Positions 19,793 to 29,520 of a stretch of DNA of 64,000 nucleotides are shown here, piece by piece (positions within the stretch are counted from its first letter, which is position 1; each line of letters opens with the position of its first letter). The position numbers and the translations under genes are program-made. The stretch covers positions 1-64,000 of the forward strand of contig CAWBKU010000005.1 of NCBI GenBank assembly GCA_963789535.1. Reading direction: 5' to 3'. This DNA is from CAVXHQ01 sp963789535 (lineage in GTDB: Bacteria; Pseudomonadota; Alphaproteobacteria; Rhodobacterales; Rhodobacteraceae). The notes under the pieces were generated by a model. That model ran no database searches, was not told where the DNA came from, and saw only the letters and a program-made list of their open reading frames with translations.

Positions 19793-21865
19793 ATGCCGCG
19801 CGATGCCCGCTTCGATCCGCTGTTCCAGCCGCTGGCCATCGGGCCGGTGACGGCGCCCAACCGCTTCTATCAGGTGCCGCACTGCAACGGCGCAGGCTAT
19901 CGCGATCCCTCTGCCGCCGCCGAAATGCGGCGCGTCAAGGCCGAGGGCGGCTGGGGCGTGATCTTCACCGAGCAGTGCGAGATGCACCACACTTCCGAAA
20001 TCACCCCCTTCATCGAACTGCGCCTGTGGGAGGATCGCGATATCCCCGCCATCGCGAAGATGGCCGGTGCGATGAAGTCGCACGGCGCTCTGGCGGGCAT
20101 CCAGCTTGCCTATTCCGGCATCAACGGCCCGAATTTCTATACCCGCGAGGTGCCGCTGGCCCCCAGCGCCCTGCCGATCCGGACCTTCACCAACGATCCG
20201 GTATCGGCCCGTGCGATGGACAAATCCGACATCCGTGACCTGCGACGCTGGTTCGTGAACGCGGCCCTGCGCTGCCGGATCGCCGGGTTCGACCTGATCT
20301 GCCTCTACGGCGCGCACGGCTTCGGCATCTTTCAGCATTTCCTGAGCCGCGCGACGAACCACAGGACAGACGAATACGGCGGCAGCCTCGGGAACCGCGC
20401 GCGGTTCGTGCGCGAGGTGTTCGCCGACCTGCGCGACGCGGTGGGCGACACGATGGGGATCACCCTGCGCCTCTCGCTCGACGAGGTGGTCGGCGATCTG
20501 GGATTCTCCAACGCCGAGGTGCGTGATTTCATCGGGATGCACGCCGACCTGCCGGACCTCTGGGATCTCGCCCATGGCAGTTGGGAGGAATGTTCCGGCC
20601 CGAGCCGGTTCACGGACGAGGCGGCGCAATGGGATCTGGTGCGCGGCATCCGCGATCTGACCTCGAAACCCGTCGTCGGCGTCGGCCGCTTCACCTCGCC
20701 CGATACGATGGTGAATCAGATAGCCTCCGGCACCCTCGACTTCATCGGCTGCGCCCGCCCGTCGATCGCCGATCCGTTCCTGCCGCGCAAGATCGCCGAG
20801 GGCCGCGCCGACGACATCCGCGAATGCATCGGCTGCAACATCTGCATCACCGGCGACATGACCATGTCCCCGTCGCGCTGCACCCAGAACCCGACCTTCA
20901 TGGAGGAATGGCGCAAGGGCTGGCACCCCGAGCGGATACCGGCAAAGGGCGGTTCCGGGTCGGTGCTGATCGTCGGCGCAGGCCCTGCGGGCCTCGAGGC
21001 GGCGCGGGCCTGCGCCGAGCGCGGCTACGACGTGGCGCTGGCCGAGGCGGGCACCGCGCTCGGCGGCCGGGTGGCGCGCGAGCGGCTGTTGCCGGGGCTG
21101 GCGGCGTGGGGCCGCGTGGCCGATTACCGGACGTATCAGTTGAGCCAGAAGGCCAATGTCGCCACCTATCCCGACAGCGACCTGACCGCGCAGGACATCC
21201 TCGACTTCGGCTTTGCCAACGTCTGTATCGCCACCGGAAGCCATTGGCGCCGCGACGGCGTGGCACGCCAGCACGTCGTCCCGCCAACCATCGACCCGGC
21301 GATGCGCCTCTTTACCCCCGACGACCTGATGGCCGGGCAGCGCCCGGCGGGCCATGTCGTGCTCTGGGACGACGATCACTACTATATGGGCGGTGTTCTG
21401 GCGGAACTGCTGGTGCTCGCCGGGTGCACGGTGTCGTTCGTGACGACCTCTGCCCATGTCTCGGACTGGACGGCCAACACCCTCGAACAGCACAGGATAC
21501 AGCGGCGTCTGATCGAGATGGACGTTGCCCTGCACCTGAACCGCGGCCTCGCCCGGATCGGCGCGGATCATGTCGTCACCGCCTGCGTCTATACCGGCCG
21601 CGAATCCCGGCTCGACGCCGAGGCCGTGGTCATGGTCGCCTCGCGCCGGTCCGACGATACGCTGTTCCACGACCTCACCGCCCGCGCCGCCGAATGGCCG
21701 GACGCCGGCATCGCCTCGGTCCGCCGGATCGGCGACGCCGAGGCGCCCGGTCCCATTGCCTGGGCGACCTATGCCGGACACCGCTATGCCCGCGAACTCG
21801 ACACGCCCGGGATCGGCGACGCCCTGCCGTTCCGGCGCGAGATCACGCAACTGGCCGACGCATGA
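19793..21865 (+). CDS. Trimethylamine-dehydrogenase-like flavin/4Fe-4S oxidoreductase
   Basis: A 690-residue member of the TMADH/histamine dehydrogenase/StcD group, enzymes that oxidatively demethylate or deaminate amines. The N-terminal FMN barrel carries YGAH (Y172, H175), matching the catalytic Tyr/His of trimethylamine dehydrogenase. A 4Fe-4S site follows (C345, C348, C351, C363), then two nucleotide-binding domains starting VLIVGAGPAG near 391. The start at 19793 (AAAGG before it) replaces a frame running from 19598. Its stop overlaps the start of a PotA-type ATPase by ATGA, which ties the enzyme to import of its substrate. Candidates are secondary or tertiary methylamines, methylproline or dimethylglycine; the sequence does not decide. 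Confidence 0.82.
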   Translation: MPRDARFDPLFQPLAIGPVTAPNRFYQVPHCNGAGYRDPSAAAEMRRVKAEGGWGVIFTEQCEMHHTSEITPFIELRLWEDRDIPAIAKMAGAMKSHGALAGIQLAYSGINGPNFYTREVPLAPSALPIRTFTNDPVSARAMDKSDIRDLRRWFVNAALRCRIAGFDLICLYGAHGFGIFQHFLSRATNHRTDEYGGSLGNRARFVREVFADLRDAVGDTMGITLRLSLDEVVGDLGFSNAEVRDFIGMHADLPDLWDLAHGSWEECSGPSRFTDEAAQWDLVRGIRDLTSKPVVGVGRFTSPDTMVNQIASGTLDFIGCARPSIADPFLPRKIAEGRADDIRECIGCNICITGDMTMSPSRCTQNPTFMEEWRKGWHPERIPAKGGSGSVLIVGAGPAGLEAARACAERGYDVALAEAGTALGGRVARERLLPGLAAWGRVADYRTYQLSQKANVATYPDSDLTAQDILDFGFANVCIATGSHWRRDGVARQHVVPPTIDPAMRLFTPDDLMAGQRPAGHVVLWDDDHYYMGGVLAELLVLAGCTVSFVTTSAHVSDWTANTLEQHRIQRRLIEMDVALHLNRGLARIGADHVVTACVYTGRESRLDAEAVVMVASRRSDDTLFHDLTARAAEWPDAGIASVRRIGDAEAPGPIAWATYAGHRYARELDTPGIGDALPFRREITQLADA

Positions 21866-22929
21866 CCGCCGCCGTCACCCTCACCGCCGTCGCCAAGACC
21901 TTCGGCACCTTCACTGCGCTGCGCGAGGTGAGTTTCGCCATCGCCGACAACGAGTTCTTTACCCTGCTCGGCCCCTCCGGCTGCGGCAAGACCACGCTAT
22001 TGCGCCTCATCGCCGGGTTCGAGGCGACGACGCGCGGCGAAATCCACCTCTACGGAGAGGAAATCGAGACCCTGCCGCCCGACAGGCGCCCGGTGAACAC
22101 CGTATTCCAGAACTACGCCCTGTTCCCGCATATGGACGTCGCCGACAACATCGCCTTCGGCCTGAAGATGAAGGGCTGGAGCAAGGCCGACACCGACGCC
22201 CGCGTGGCCGAGATGATCGGCATGGTGAAACTCGACGCCTTCGCGGCGCGCAAGCCCTCGCAACTCTCGGGCGGCCAGCAGCAGCGGGTGGCGCTGGCCC
22301 GCGCGATGGCGCCGCGCCCCCGCGTCCTGCTGCTGGACGAGCCGCTGTCGGCCCTCGACCTGAAACTGCGCCAGAACATGCGCGAAGAGTTGAAGACCCT
22401 TCAGCGCGAGACCGGCATCACCTTCATCTTCGTCACCCACGATCAGGAAGAGGCGCTGACCATGTCGGACCGCATCGCCGTGATGTCGGCGGGCGAGGTG
22501 CAGCAGATCGGCACGCCTGCCGAGATCTACGAGGCGCCCGCCAACCGCTTCGTCGCCGATTTCATCGGCGAGACGAACCTCCTGCCCGCCACCGTCACCA
22601 CCGCCCGCGACCGGATCCTCACCTGCACGCTGGCGAACGGCGATACCCTGCCCGCGACCGCCGCCGAACCGGCCGCCGTCGGCACGCAAGGCACGCTGTC
22701 GATCCGGCCCGAGCGACTGACGCTGCACATGGACGCCCGCGGCCTGCTGCACGGCACGCTGGGTCGCGCCACCTACCTCGGCACCGATACCGCCTATGTC
22801 GTCCACCTGCCCTCGGGCGCCCGCCTCTCGGTGCGCCAGCAGAACGAGGGCGGCAACGCGCCGCTGCCCGAGGGCGCCGCCGTCTCGCTCGACATCGCGT
22901 CCGGTGCGGCGCGGTTCCTGGTGCGCTGA
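21862..22929 (+). CDS. potA: Spermidine/putrescine-type ABC transporter ATPase
   Basis: A 355-residue ATPase of the PotA/PotG group that powers import of a cationic substrate. Walker A is GPSGCGKTT (about 36-44), Q-loop VFQNYALFPHM, signature LSGGQQQRVALARA, Walker B VLLLDEPLSALD, and the H-loop VTHDQEEA. A C-terminal TOBE domain (from about 240) follows. It is coupled to the upstream dehydrogenase by ATGA and to the permease by TGATG. The substrate is likely a polyamine or a methylated amine. Confidence 0.93.
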   Translation: MTAAVTLTAVAKTFGTFTALREVSFAIADNEFFTLLGPSGCGKTTLLRLIAGFEATTRGEIHLYGEEIETLPPDRRPVNTVFQNYALFPHMDVADNIAFGLKMKGWSKADTDARVAEMIGMVKLDAFAARKPSQLSGGQQQRVALARAMAPRPRVLLLDEPLSALDLKLRQNMREELKTLQRETGITFIFVTHDQEEALTMSDRIAVMSAGEVQQIGTPAEIYEAPANRFVADFIGETNLLPATVTTARDRILTCTLANGDTLPATAAEPAAVGTQGTLSIRPERLTLHMDARGLLHGTLGRATYLGTDTAYVVHLPSGARLSVRQQNEGGNAPLPEGAAVSLDIASGAARFLVR

Positions 22930-23843
22930 TGGCCGGGGTCGCGGGCGGCAAGACGGTGTCGAGCACCTACGCCCCGGTCCGGGTCTGGCTGATGCTGCCG
23001 TCCTGGCTGGTCATCGGCATCTTCCTTCTGATCCCCGTCGTCCTCATGCTGGTCTATTCCTTCCTGACCAAGGAATTCCGCGGCGGCGTCATCTGGGAGT
23101 TCAGTCTCGCGGCCTACGACCGTTTCCTGTTCGAGCGGGGCCTGTTCGGCGACGATCCGGCGACGATCAACTGGACCTATATCTCGATCTTCTGGCGCTC
23201 GATCTGGCAGGCCGGGCTGGCGACTGTCCTGTGCCTGCTGATCGGCTTTCCCACCGCGTTCTTCATCGCCACCCGGCCCCGCGAGACGCGGCAGATGTGG
23301 CTGTTCCTCGTCACGATCCCCTATTGGGTGAACCTGCTGATCCGCACGGTGTCGATGAAGTTCCTGATCCGCGACAACGGTCCGCTGAACGACGCGCTGA
23401 CCGGCATCGGCCTGATCGACGTGCCGCTGGCGCTCGTGAACACCAATACCGCCGTGCAGCTCGGCCTGTTCTATTCCTACCTGCCGTTCATGGTGCTGCC
23501 GATCTATGCCGCGGTCGAACGCTTCGATTTCACCCTGTCCGAGGCGGCGTCCGACCTCTATGCGCCGAAATGGACGATCCTGCGGCGTATCGTGATCCCG
23601 GTGGTGAAACCCGGCATCGTCGCGGGCTGCATCCTCGTCTTCGTCCCCTCGCTCGGCGCGTTCCTGGCGCCCGACCTGCTCGGCGGCGCCAAGACCTTCA
23701 TGATCGGGTCGCTCATCGAGGAACAGTTCAAGGGCAACGCCGGCAACTGGCCGTTCGGCGCGGCGGCGTCGATGATCCTGCTCACGATGGTGTTGATCGT
23801 CCTGATGATCTACGCGCGCAACCAGGCGCGGGAGCAGGTGTGA
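22929..23843 (+). CDS. potB: PotB-type ABC transporter permease
   Basis: A 304-residue inner-membrane permease of the PotB/PotH group with six predicted helices (first: WLVIGIFLLIPVVLMLVYSF). The cytoplasmic EAA loop reads EAASDLYAPKWTILRRIVIP near residue 200. The ATG overlaps the potA stop (TGATG) and its own stop overlaps the next permease the same way. Confidence 0.92.
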   Translation: MAGVAGGKTVSSTYAPVRVWLMLPSWLVIGIFLLIPVVLMLVYSFLTKEFRGGVIWEFSLAAYDRFLFERGLFGDDPATINWTYISIFWRSIWQAGLATVLCLLIGFPTAFFIATRPRETRQMWLFLVTIPYWVNLLIRTVSMKFLIRDNGPLNDALTGIGLIDVPLALVNTNTAVQLGLFYSYLPFMVLPIYAAVERFDFTLSEAASDLYAPKWTILRRIVIPVVKPGIVAGCILVFVPSLGAFLAPDLLGGAKTFMIGSLIEEQFKGNAGNWPFGAAASMILLTMVLIVLMIYARNQAREQV

Positions 23844-24679
23844 TGCGCGCCCCCCGCACCTTCGACGCGCGCCGCTACCCCGGCTTTCGCGGCGTCACCC
23901 TCCTGTGCCTCTTCGTCCTCTATGCGCCTCTGATCGTCGTCGCGGTCTACAGCTTCAACGCCTCGCCCTCGCTCACCAACTGGGGCGGGCTGTCGGGACG
24001 CTGGTATGTCGACGTCTTTACCGGGCCCGAATCCGCGCGATTCAAGGCGGCGGCGTGGAACTCGCTGACCATCGCGATCATGGCCGCCGTCGTCTCGACG
24101 ACCATCGCCACCGCCGCCGCCATCGGCATGATCCGCGGCGGCGGGTTCCGGGGCAAGGCCGCGTCCTTTGCCCTCATCTCGCTGCCCCTCATGGTCCCCG
24201 AGATCGTCACCGCCGTCGCCACGCTCATCTTCTTCTCCGCCATCGGCTTCACCCTCGGCACCGCCTCGATCCTGGTCGCACACATCGTCTTCTGCATCCC
24301 CTTCGCCTACCTGCCCATCGCCGCCCGCCTTCAGGGCATCGCGGCAAGTTTCGAGGAGGCGGCGCAGGATCTCTACGCGACCCGGCTTCAGGCGTTCCGC
24401 TTCGTCCTTCTGCCGATCCTCGCCCCCGGCATCGTCGCGGGCTTCCTGCTCGCCTTCATCATCAGCCTCGACGATTTCATCATCACCAACTTCATCAAGG
24501 GTGCCGGCATCGAGACCCTGCCGACCGCCATCTTCGGCTCGGTCAAGCAGGGGATCAAACCCAACATCATGGCGCTCTCGACACTGATGCTCGCGTTCTC
24601 CATCGCCCTCGTCACGCTCAGCTACGTCATCGGACGGCGCGGGGCGCCCCCCCGATCATCCCCGACCCAACAGGAGTAA
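23843..24679 (+). CDS. potC: PotC-type ABC transporter permease
   Basis: A 278-residue second permease, PotC/PotI group, six predicted helices. The EAA loop is EEAAQDLYATRLQAFRFVLLP, and the DDFIITNF motif after it is typical of PotC. It starts inside the potB stop and ends 4 bp before the binding-protein gene, forming one coupled operon. Confidence 0.92.
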   Translation: MRAPRTFDARRYPGFRGVTLLCLFVLYAPLIVVAVYSFNASPSLTNWGGLSGRWYVDVFTGPESARFKAAAWNSLTIAIMAAVVSTTIATAAAIGMIRGGGFRGKAASFALISLPLMVPEIVTAVATLIFFSAIGFTLGTASILVAHIVFCIPFAYLPIAARLQGIAASFEEAAQDLYATRLQAFRFVLLPILAPGIVAGFLLAFIISLDDFIITNFIKGAGIETLPTAIFGSVKQGIKPNIMALSTLMLAFSIALVTLSYVIGRRGAPPRSSPTQQE

Positions 24680-24683
24680 CACC

Positions 24684-25715
24684 ATGACACTGAAACACCT
24701 TTTCGCCGCAACGGCGCTCACCCTCGCCGCGACAGGCGCGGCTGCCGAAGGGCAACTGCGGATATACCACTGGTTCGAATACATCCCGCAGGACCTCGTC
24801 GACCGGTTCGCCGCCGAATACGACGTCGACGTCACGATCGACACCTACGACAGCAACGAGGCGATGCTCGCCTCGCTCAAGGCCGGAACGCTCGGCTCCT
24901 ACGACGTCGCCGTGCCGACCGACTACATGGTTCAGATCATGGCAGGCGAGGGACTGCTCGACACCTTCGCGCCGGCAGAGCTGTCGAACTTCGGCAACAT
25001 CGCGCCGCAGTGGATCGACGTGGCCTTCGATCCGGGCCGCACCCATTCGATCCCCTATCAATGGGGCTCGACCTCGTTCGCCGTGAACCGCGACGTCTAT
25101 CAGGGCGATATCAACTCGACGGCCATCGTCTTCGACCCGCCCGCCGAACTGGCCGGAACCATCAACGTGCTCGACAGCCAGGGCGAGGTCATGGCGCTCG
25201 CCGCCCTCCACCTCGGCATCCCGCAATGCTCGACCGACCGGGACCAGTTGCAGGCCCTCGACACGCTCCTCCAGACCGCGCGGGGCAGTTGGGCGTCGTT
25301 CGGGTCCGACACCGCCAAGGACGTGCTGGTCTCGGGCGACGCGGCGGTGGGGATGATCTTCAACGGTTTCTCCGCCAAGGCGCGCGAAGAGGGGGCCAAC
25401 GTCGAATATTCCTATCCGGACGAGGGCTATGTCGTCTGGATGGACAATGTCGTCCTGCTCGCCGATGCGCCCAACCGCGCCAACGCGCTCCTCTTCATGG
25501 ACTTCCTGCTCGAGCCCGAGAACATCGCCGCCGTCACCAACTATGCCCGCTATGCGGCGGGCGTCACCGGCGTCGAGCCGTTCCTCGACCCCGAGCTTGC
25601 CACCATGCCCGAGAACAACCCCCGCGTCGGTGCGGGAGAGGGCGTGTTCGTCGCGGTCTGCGATCAGGCGACGCAAGAGGTCTACGACCAGATCTGGACC
25701 CGTTTGCGGAGCTGA
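24684..25715 (+). CDS. potD: PotD/PotF-type periplasmic substrate-binding protein
   Basis: A 343-residue extracytoplasmic binding protein for the transporter. Residues 1-21 are a signal peptide. The family start LRIYHWFEYIPQDLVDRFA and the AVPTDYMV and FAVNRDVY blocks place it in the PotD/PotF family. AGGAG precedes the ATG. The residues that recognise polyamine diamines are only partly recognisable, so binding of another cation such as a methylated amine stays possible. A GC-rich hairpin follows the stop. Confidence 0.92.
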   Translation: MTLKHLFAATALTLAATGAAAEGQLRIYHWFEYIPQDLVDRFAAEYDVDVTIDTYDSNEAMLASLKAGTLGSYDVAVPTDYMVQIMAGEGLLDTFAPAELSNFGNIAPQWIDVAFDPGRTHSIPYQWGSTSFAVNRDVYQGDINSTAIVFDPPAELAGTINVLDSQGEVMALAALHLGIPQCSTDRDQLQALDTLLQTARGSWASFGSDTAKDVLVSGDAAVGMIFNGFSAKAREEGANVEYSYPDEGYVVWMDNVVLLADAPNRANALLFMDFLLEPENIAAVTNYARYAAGVTGVEPFLDPELATMPENNPRVGAGEGVFVAVCDQATQEVYDQIWTRLRS

Positions 25716-25720
25716 TCCGC

Positions 25721-25750
25721 GCGCCCGCCGGGCCCGGATCCGGCGGGCGC
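25721..25750 (+). terminator. GC hairpin after the transporter operon
   Basis: GCGCCCGCCGG and CCGGCGGGCGC with an 8-base loop, 6 bp past the stop. No T-run follows, so it may pause transcription or protect the mRNA end instead of terminating. Confidence 0.5.
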
Positions 25751-25831
25751 ACCCGATGGCACTGGCGACGGCCCCCTTGCCGGCGGTAAGAAAGGGCAGC
25801 CCCGTCCCCCGGGGCGCCAGGAAGGCCGCCG

Positions 25832-27286
25832 ATGTTTCCCGTGTTCCAGATCCTCTTCGCGGTCTACTTCGTCTCCGTCACCGCCTTCATCGTCTCGGAA
25901 AACCGCACGCCCAAATCCACCTTTGCGTGGATGCTGCTGTTCTTCGTCCTGCCGGTCCTCGGCCTCGGCATCTACCTCTTCGTGGGGCGCGGCCCCGCCG
26001 CCTTCGTGCGCAAATACAAGGGCACCGAACAGGACATCCCCGAGGGCCTCGCGCACATCATCGACGACGTGGCCGAGGATCACCGGGCCACGCTGGCCCG
26101 CTTTGCCGACACCTGGCCCGCCGCCGCGCGCATCGCGACGCTGCTGCAATCCAACAACAACTCCCGCGTCACCACGCGCAACACCGTCACCGTCCTTCAG
26201 AACGCGACCGCCGCCTATCCCGCGATGCTGGCCGCGATGCGGGGGGCGACACATTCGATCCACCTGCATTATTATAGCTGGAACGCCGACACCTTCGGTA
26301 TGCGCCTCCTCGATCTCTTGTCGCGCAAGGTCCGCCAGGGCGTCGAGGTGCGCATCCTCTACGATCCCGTCGGCAGTTTCTCGGCCCTCAGCCGCGCCTA
26401 CCTGCGCCGGGCGCGTGCCGCAGGCATCGACATCCGCCCGTTCAACGAGATCTGGCGGCTGCACACGATCTCGTACCGCAACCACCGCAAGATCGCGGTG
26501 ATCGACGGGCGCATCGGCTTTACCGGCGGTCTCAACATCGGCGATGAACACGTCGACGCGCCCGAGGGCTTCGCCCGCTGGCGCGACACCCATATCGAGG
26601 TGCGCGGCTCTGCCGTCTGGGCGCTACAGGGCGTGTTCCTCATCGACTGGATGAACGCCACCGACGAGGAACCGGACCCTGCACCCTACTTTCCCGAACT
26701 CGGCGACGATATCCCCGTGGATGGCCCAGACGGCGGCCTGCCCGTGCAGATCTGCCTCTCCGGTCCGGACAGCGAATACGAGGCGATACGGCAGCTTTAC
26801 TTCGAGATGATAACCTCCGCTGAACGGGAAATCCTGATCCAGTCGCCGTTCTTCATCCTCGACGAGACCACGACCGAGGCGCTGAAGATGAAGGCGCTGT
26901 CGGGCGTCTCGGTGACGGTGATGATCTCAGCCGCCGGGCCGGGCCAGTTCCTGCCCTATTGGGCCGGCAACACCTTTGCCGCCGAGGTCGCGCATGCGGG
27001 CGTCGAGGTGCTGATGTACGACGCGGGCTATCTGCACGCCAAGACCATCGCCATCGACGGGCGCATCTGCTCGATCGGCTCGGCGAACTGGGACATCCGC
27101 TCGTTCAGCATCAACTACGAACTGACGGCGGTGATCTATGACGCTGGCATCGCCGGTCAGGTCGTCGCCGCCTTCGAGGCGGACCGCGCGGGATGCTGGC
27201 GCTTCGATCCCGCCGACTACGCCGCCCGGCCGCGCCTCGTCCGGTTCCGCGACAGCGTCGCCCGTCTCGCGGCCCCCCTCCTCTAG
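25832..27286 (+). CDS. cls: Cardiolipin synthase
   Basis: Phospholipase D superfamily enzyme that joins phosphatidylglycerol units to cardiolipin at the inner membrane. The 484-residue protein has two N-terminal membrane helices (about 4-22 and 31-51), then two HKD motifs: H218-R-K220...D225 and H402-A-K404...D409, the second followed by GSANWDIRSFSINYE, as in bacterial Cls. AAGG precedes the ATG. Its stop codon shares CTAG with the convergent hydrolase gene. Confidence 0.94.
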   Translation: MFPVFQILFAVYFVSVTAFIVSENRTPKSTFAWMLLFFVLPVLGLGIYLFVGRGPAAFVRKYKGTEQDIPEGLAHIIDDVAEDHRATLARFADTWPAAARIATLLQSNNNSRVTTRNTVTVLQNATAAYPAMLAAMRGATHSIHLHYYSWNADTFGMRLLDLLSRKVRQGVEVRILYDPVGSFSALSRAYLRRARAAGIDIRPFNEIWRLHTISYRNHRKIAVIDGRIGFTGGLNIGDEHVDAPEGFARWRDTHIEVRGSAVWALQGVFLIDWMNATDEEPDPAPYFPELGDDIPVDGPDGGLPVQICLSGPDSEYEAIRQLYFEMITSAEREILIQSPFFILDETTTEALKMKALSGVSVTVMISAAGPGQFLPYWAGNTFAAEVAHAGVEVLMYDAGYLHAKTIAIDGRICSIGSANWDIRSFSINYELTAVIYDAGIAGQVVAAFEADRAGCWRFDPADYAARPRLVRFRDSVARLAAPLL

Positions 27287-27978
27287 CGGAACCGCAATTC
27301 CGCCCGGATCGGCAGGTGGTCCGAGGCGAGACGTGCCGCGGGCGTGTCCACGGCGCCGGCCCGTGTCAGCGTGCAATGCGCCGAATGATAGATCCGGTCG
27401 AACCGGATCGTGGGCCGCCGCGTCGGAAAGCTGGGGCCGGTCGGCACCAGCGTCAGGACACGGGCGATCGGATCGAGGCTCGGCGGTGCGGCGCGCCAGG
27501 CGTTGAGATCGCCGGCGAGGACCGTCGGACCGTCCGGCAGGACATGCCCGGCCAGCAGACGCGCCTGCCGCCGCCGCTGCGCCGGGATCAGGCCCAGATG
27601 CGCGAGGATCAGGCGCAGGGGGCGCCCGTCGACCGACAGGTCCGCGATGACCGCGCCCCGAGGCTCGAGGCCCGGCAATTCCAGAGGGTTCATGTGGACC
27701 GCGTCGATCCCGTCCCGCAACAACAGCATGTTGCCATGCCACCCCAGCCCCGGCGCCTGCGGCGCGACGTCGACCGCGCGGAGCCCCGTCGCCCCGCCGA
27801 TAGCGGCCACATCGAAGATCGCCTGCCGCCCCTTGAACCGGAAATCGGCCTCCTGCAACACGACGACATCGGCCTCCAGCCCGGCGATCACGCCCAGCAC
27901 CCGTGCCGGATCGCGCCGCCCGTCGCGACCGATGGCCTTGCGGATGTTATAGCTGGCGATGGTCAGGCGGTCGGTCAT
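27283..27978 (-). CDS. Endonuclease/exonuclease/phosphatase family protein
   Basis: A 231-residue EEP-fold hydrolase. Motifs are IASYNIRKAIG (substrate/metal Asn), VVVLQEADF (metal Glu), AGDLNAW near 165 and SDHLPIRAEL with the catalytic Asp-His at the end. The start at 27978 was chosen because the fold begins at once; an open frame runs to 28101. The substrate could be DNA, a phospholipid or a phosphorylated small molecule. The adjacent cardiolipin synthase is suggestive of membrane lipid work, but the two genes converge and are not in one operon. Confidence 0.82.
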   Translation of the reverse strand: MTDRLTIASYNIRKAIGRDGRRDPARVLGVIAGLEADVVVLQEADFRFKGRQAIFDVAAIGGATGLRAVDVAPQAPGLGWHGNMLLLRDGIDAVHMNPLELPGLEPRGAVIADLSVDGRPLRLILAHLGLIPAQRRRQARLLAGHVLPDGPTVLAGDLNAWRAAPPSLDPIARVLTLVPTGPSFPTRRPTIRFDRIYHSAHCTLTRAGAVDTPAARLASDHLPIRAELRFR

Positions 27979-28030
27979 GCAACCGGTCCAGGCCACGGCG
28001 GGCAAAAGACAGCCCGCCGCACCACCCGGA

Positions 28031-29395
28031 TCAGGCGTGATCGGCCAGCGCCGCGACCAACGCCGCCTCGAAGATGTCGATCCCCTCGCCCACGATGGCA
28101 TCCGAGGCCGTCAGCGGCACCATGATCCGGATCGCGTTGCCGTGCATCCCGCACGACAGCAGGATCAGTCCGCGTTTCAAGGCATGCGCCACCACCGCCT
28201 TGGTCAGGGCGGCATCCGGCGCCATGCTCGCCCGGTCCGTGACGAACTCCACCGCCAGCATCGCGCCGAGGCCGCGGATTTCCCACACCCGGTCGGGCGC
28301 CACCCGCGCCGCGATCTCGCCCAGACGCGCGCGGAACACCTCGCCCAGTGCGGTGGAGCGCGCCAGCAGCCCCTCGCCCTCGATCGCGTCGATCGCCGCC
28401 AGCGCCGCCGCGCAGGCCACCGGATTGCCGCCATAGGTGCCGCCAAGGCCGCCCGGCGCCAGCGCGTCCATCACGTCCGCCCGCCCGATCACGCCTGCCA
28501 GCGGATAGCCGCCCGCCATGGATTTGGCCACGGTAATCAGGTCCGGCACCACGCCCGAATGTTCGCACGCGAACCACGTGCCCGTCCGCCCGAACCCGGC
28601 CTGCACCTCGTCGGCGATGAAGAGGATCCCGTGCGCGTCGCAGATGTCGCGCAGCGCGCGCATCATCTCGAACGGCACCGGCGTATAGCCGCCCTCGCCC
28701 AGCACCGGCTCGACGATGATCGCCGCCACCCGGTCGGGCTGCGCGTCAGTGAGGAACAGGTTCTTCAGGCCCGTCAGTGCGTCCTGCACGGTGATCCCGT
28801 CGCGTTCGTTCGGGAACGGCGCGCGGAACACATCCGCCGGGAACGGCCCGACGTCCTTCTTGTAGGGCGACATCTTGCCCGTCATCCCCAGCGTCAGCAG
28901 CGTGCGCCCGTGATAGCCGCCGGTAAAGGCGATGATCCCCGGCCGCTTCGTCGCCGCCCGCGCGATCTTTACCGCGTTCTCCACTGCCTCGGCACCGGTC
29001 GTCACCAGCAGCGTCTTCTTCGGCGCATCCCCCGGCGCCAGCGCGTTCAGCCGTTCGGCCAGCGCCACATAGGGCTCGTAGGGGACGACCTGAAAACTGG
29101 TGTGGGTATAGAGATCCTCCTGCGCCTTGGCGGCGGCGACGACACCCGGATGGCGGTGCCCGGTGTTCAGCACCGCGATGCCGCCCGCGAAATCGACGTA
29201 GCGATTGCCCTCGACGTCCCACAGTTCGGCATTCTCGGCCCGGGCCGCATAGACCGCAGCGGCAGAGCCCACACCCCGCGCCACCGCCGCCTCGCGGCGG
29301 GCGACGAGGGCGGCGTTGGTCTGCGTCGACGTGGGGGCCGCAGGCGCGGAATGAACGGCTGCGGGGCGGGTCTTCTCGGCGGCGGTGGGGGTCAT
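28031..29395 (-). CDS. gabT: 4-aminobutyrate aminotransferase (class III)
   Basis: A 454-residue PLP-dependent aminotransferase that moves the amino group of GABA (or another omega-amine) to 2-oxoglutarate. Motifs: NTGHRHPGVVAA, TTGAEAVENAVKIAR, FTGGYHGRT, FIADEVQAGFGRTG with the PLP Asp, and VAKSMAGGYPL with the PLP Lys. The ATG at 29395 has GGAG 7 bp before it. The first about 26 residues are a low-complexity Ala/Thr extension; a family-like start lies near TNAALVARR. No succinate-semialdehyde dehydrogenase is adjacent. Confidence 0.9.
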   Translation of the reverse strand: MTPTAAEKTRPAAVHSAPAAPTSTQTNAALVARREAAVARGVGSAAAVYAARAENAELWDVEGNRYVDFAGGIAVLNTGHRHPGVVAAAKAQEDLYTHTSFQVVPYEPYVALAERLNALAPGDAPKKTLLVTTGAEAVENAVKIARAATKRPGIIAFTGGYHGRTLLTLGMTGKMSPYKKDVGPFPADVFRAPFPNERDGITVQDALTGLKNLFLTDAQPDRVAAIIVEPVLGEGGYTPVPFEMMRALRDICDAHGILFIADEVQAGFGRTGTWFACEHSGVVPDLITVAKSMAGGYPLAGVIGRADVMDALAPGGLGGTYGGNPVACAAALAAIDAIEGEGLLARSTALGEVFRARLGEIAARVAPDRVWEIRGLGAMLAVEFVTDRASMAPDAALTKAVVAHALKRGLILLSCGMHGNAIRIMVPLTASDAIVGEGIDIFEAALVAALADHA

Positions 29396-29520
29396 TGCAG
29401 GTCTCCTGGCGGGCGATGCGGCTACGCCGATCCTACGCCACATCCGCGCGCCCCGCCAGCCTTGCGCGCACCGCCGGGGACGGCGTCTCGACGGGGCGAA
29501 ACGACCGCACGCGGTCTGCG

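Noticed and set aside
25732..25831. Possible small gene between the transporter and cls
   Set aside because: No frame of credible composition; only a hairpin and the cls ribosome site.
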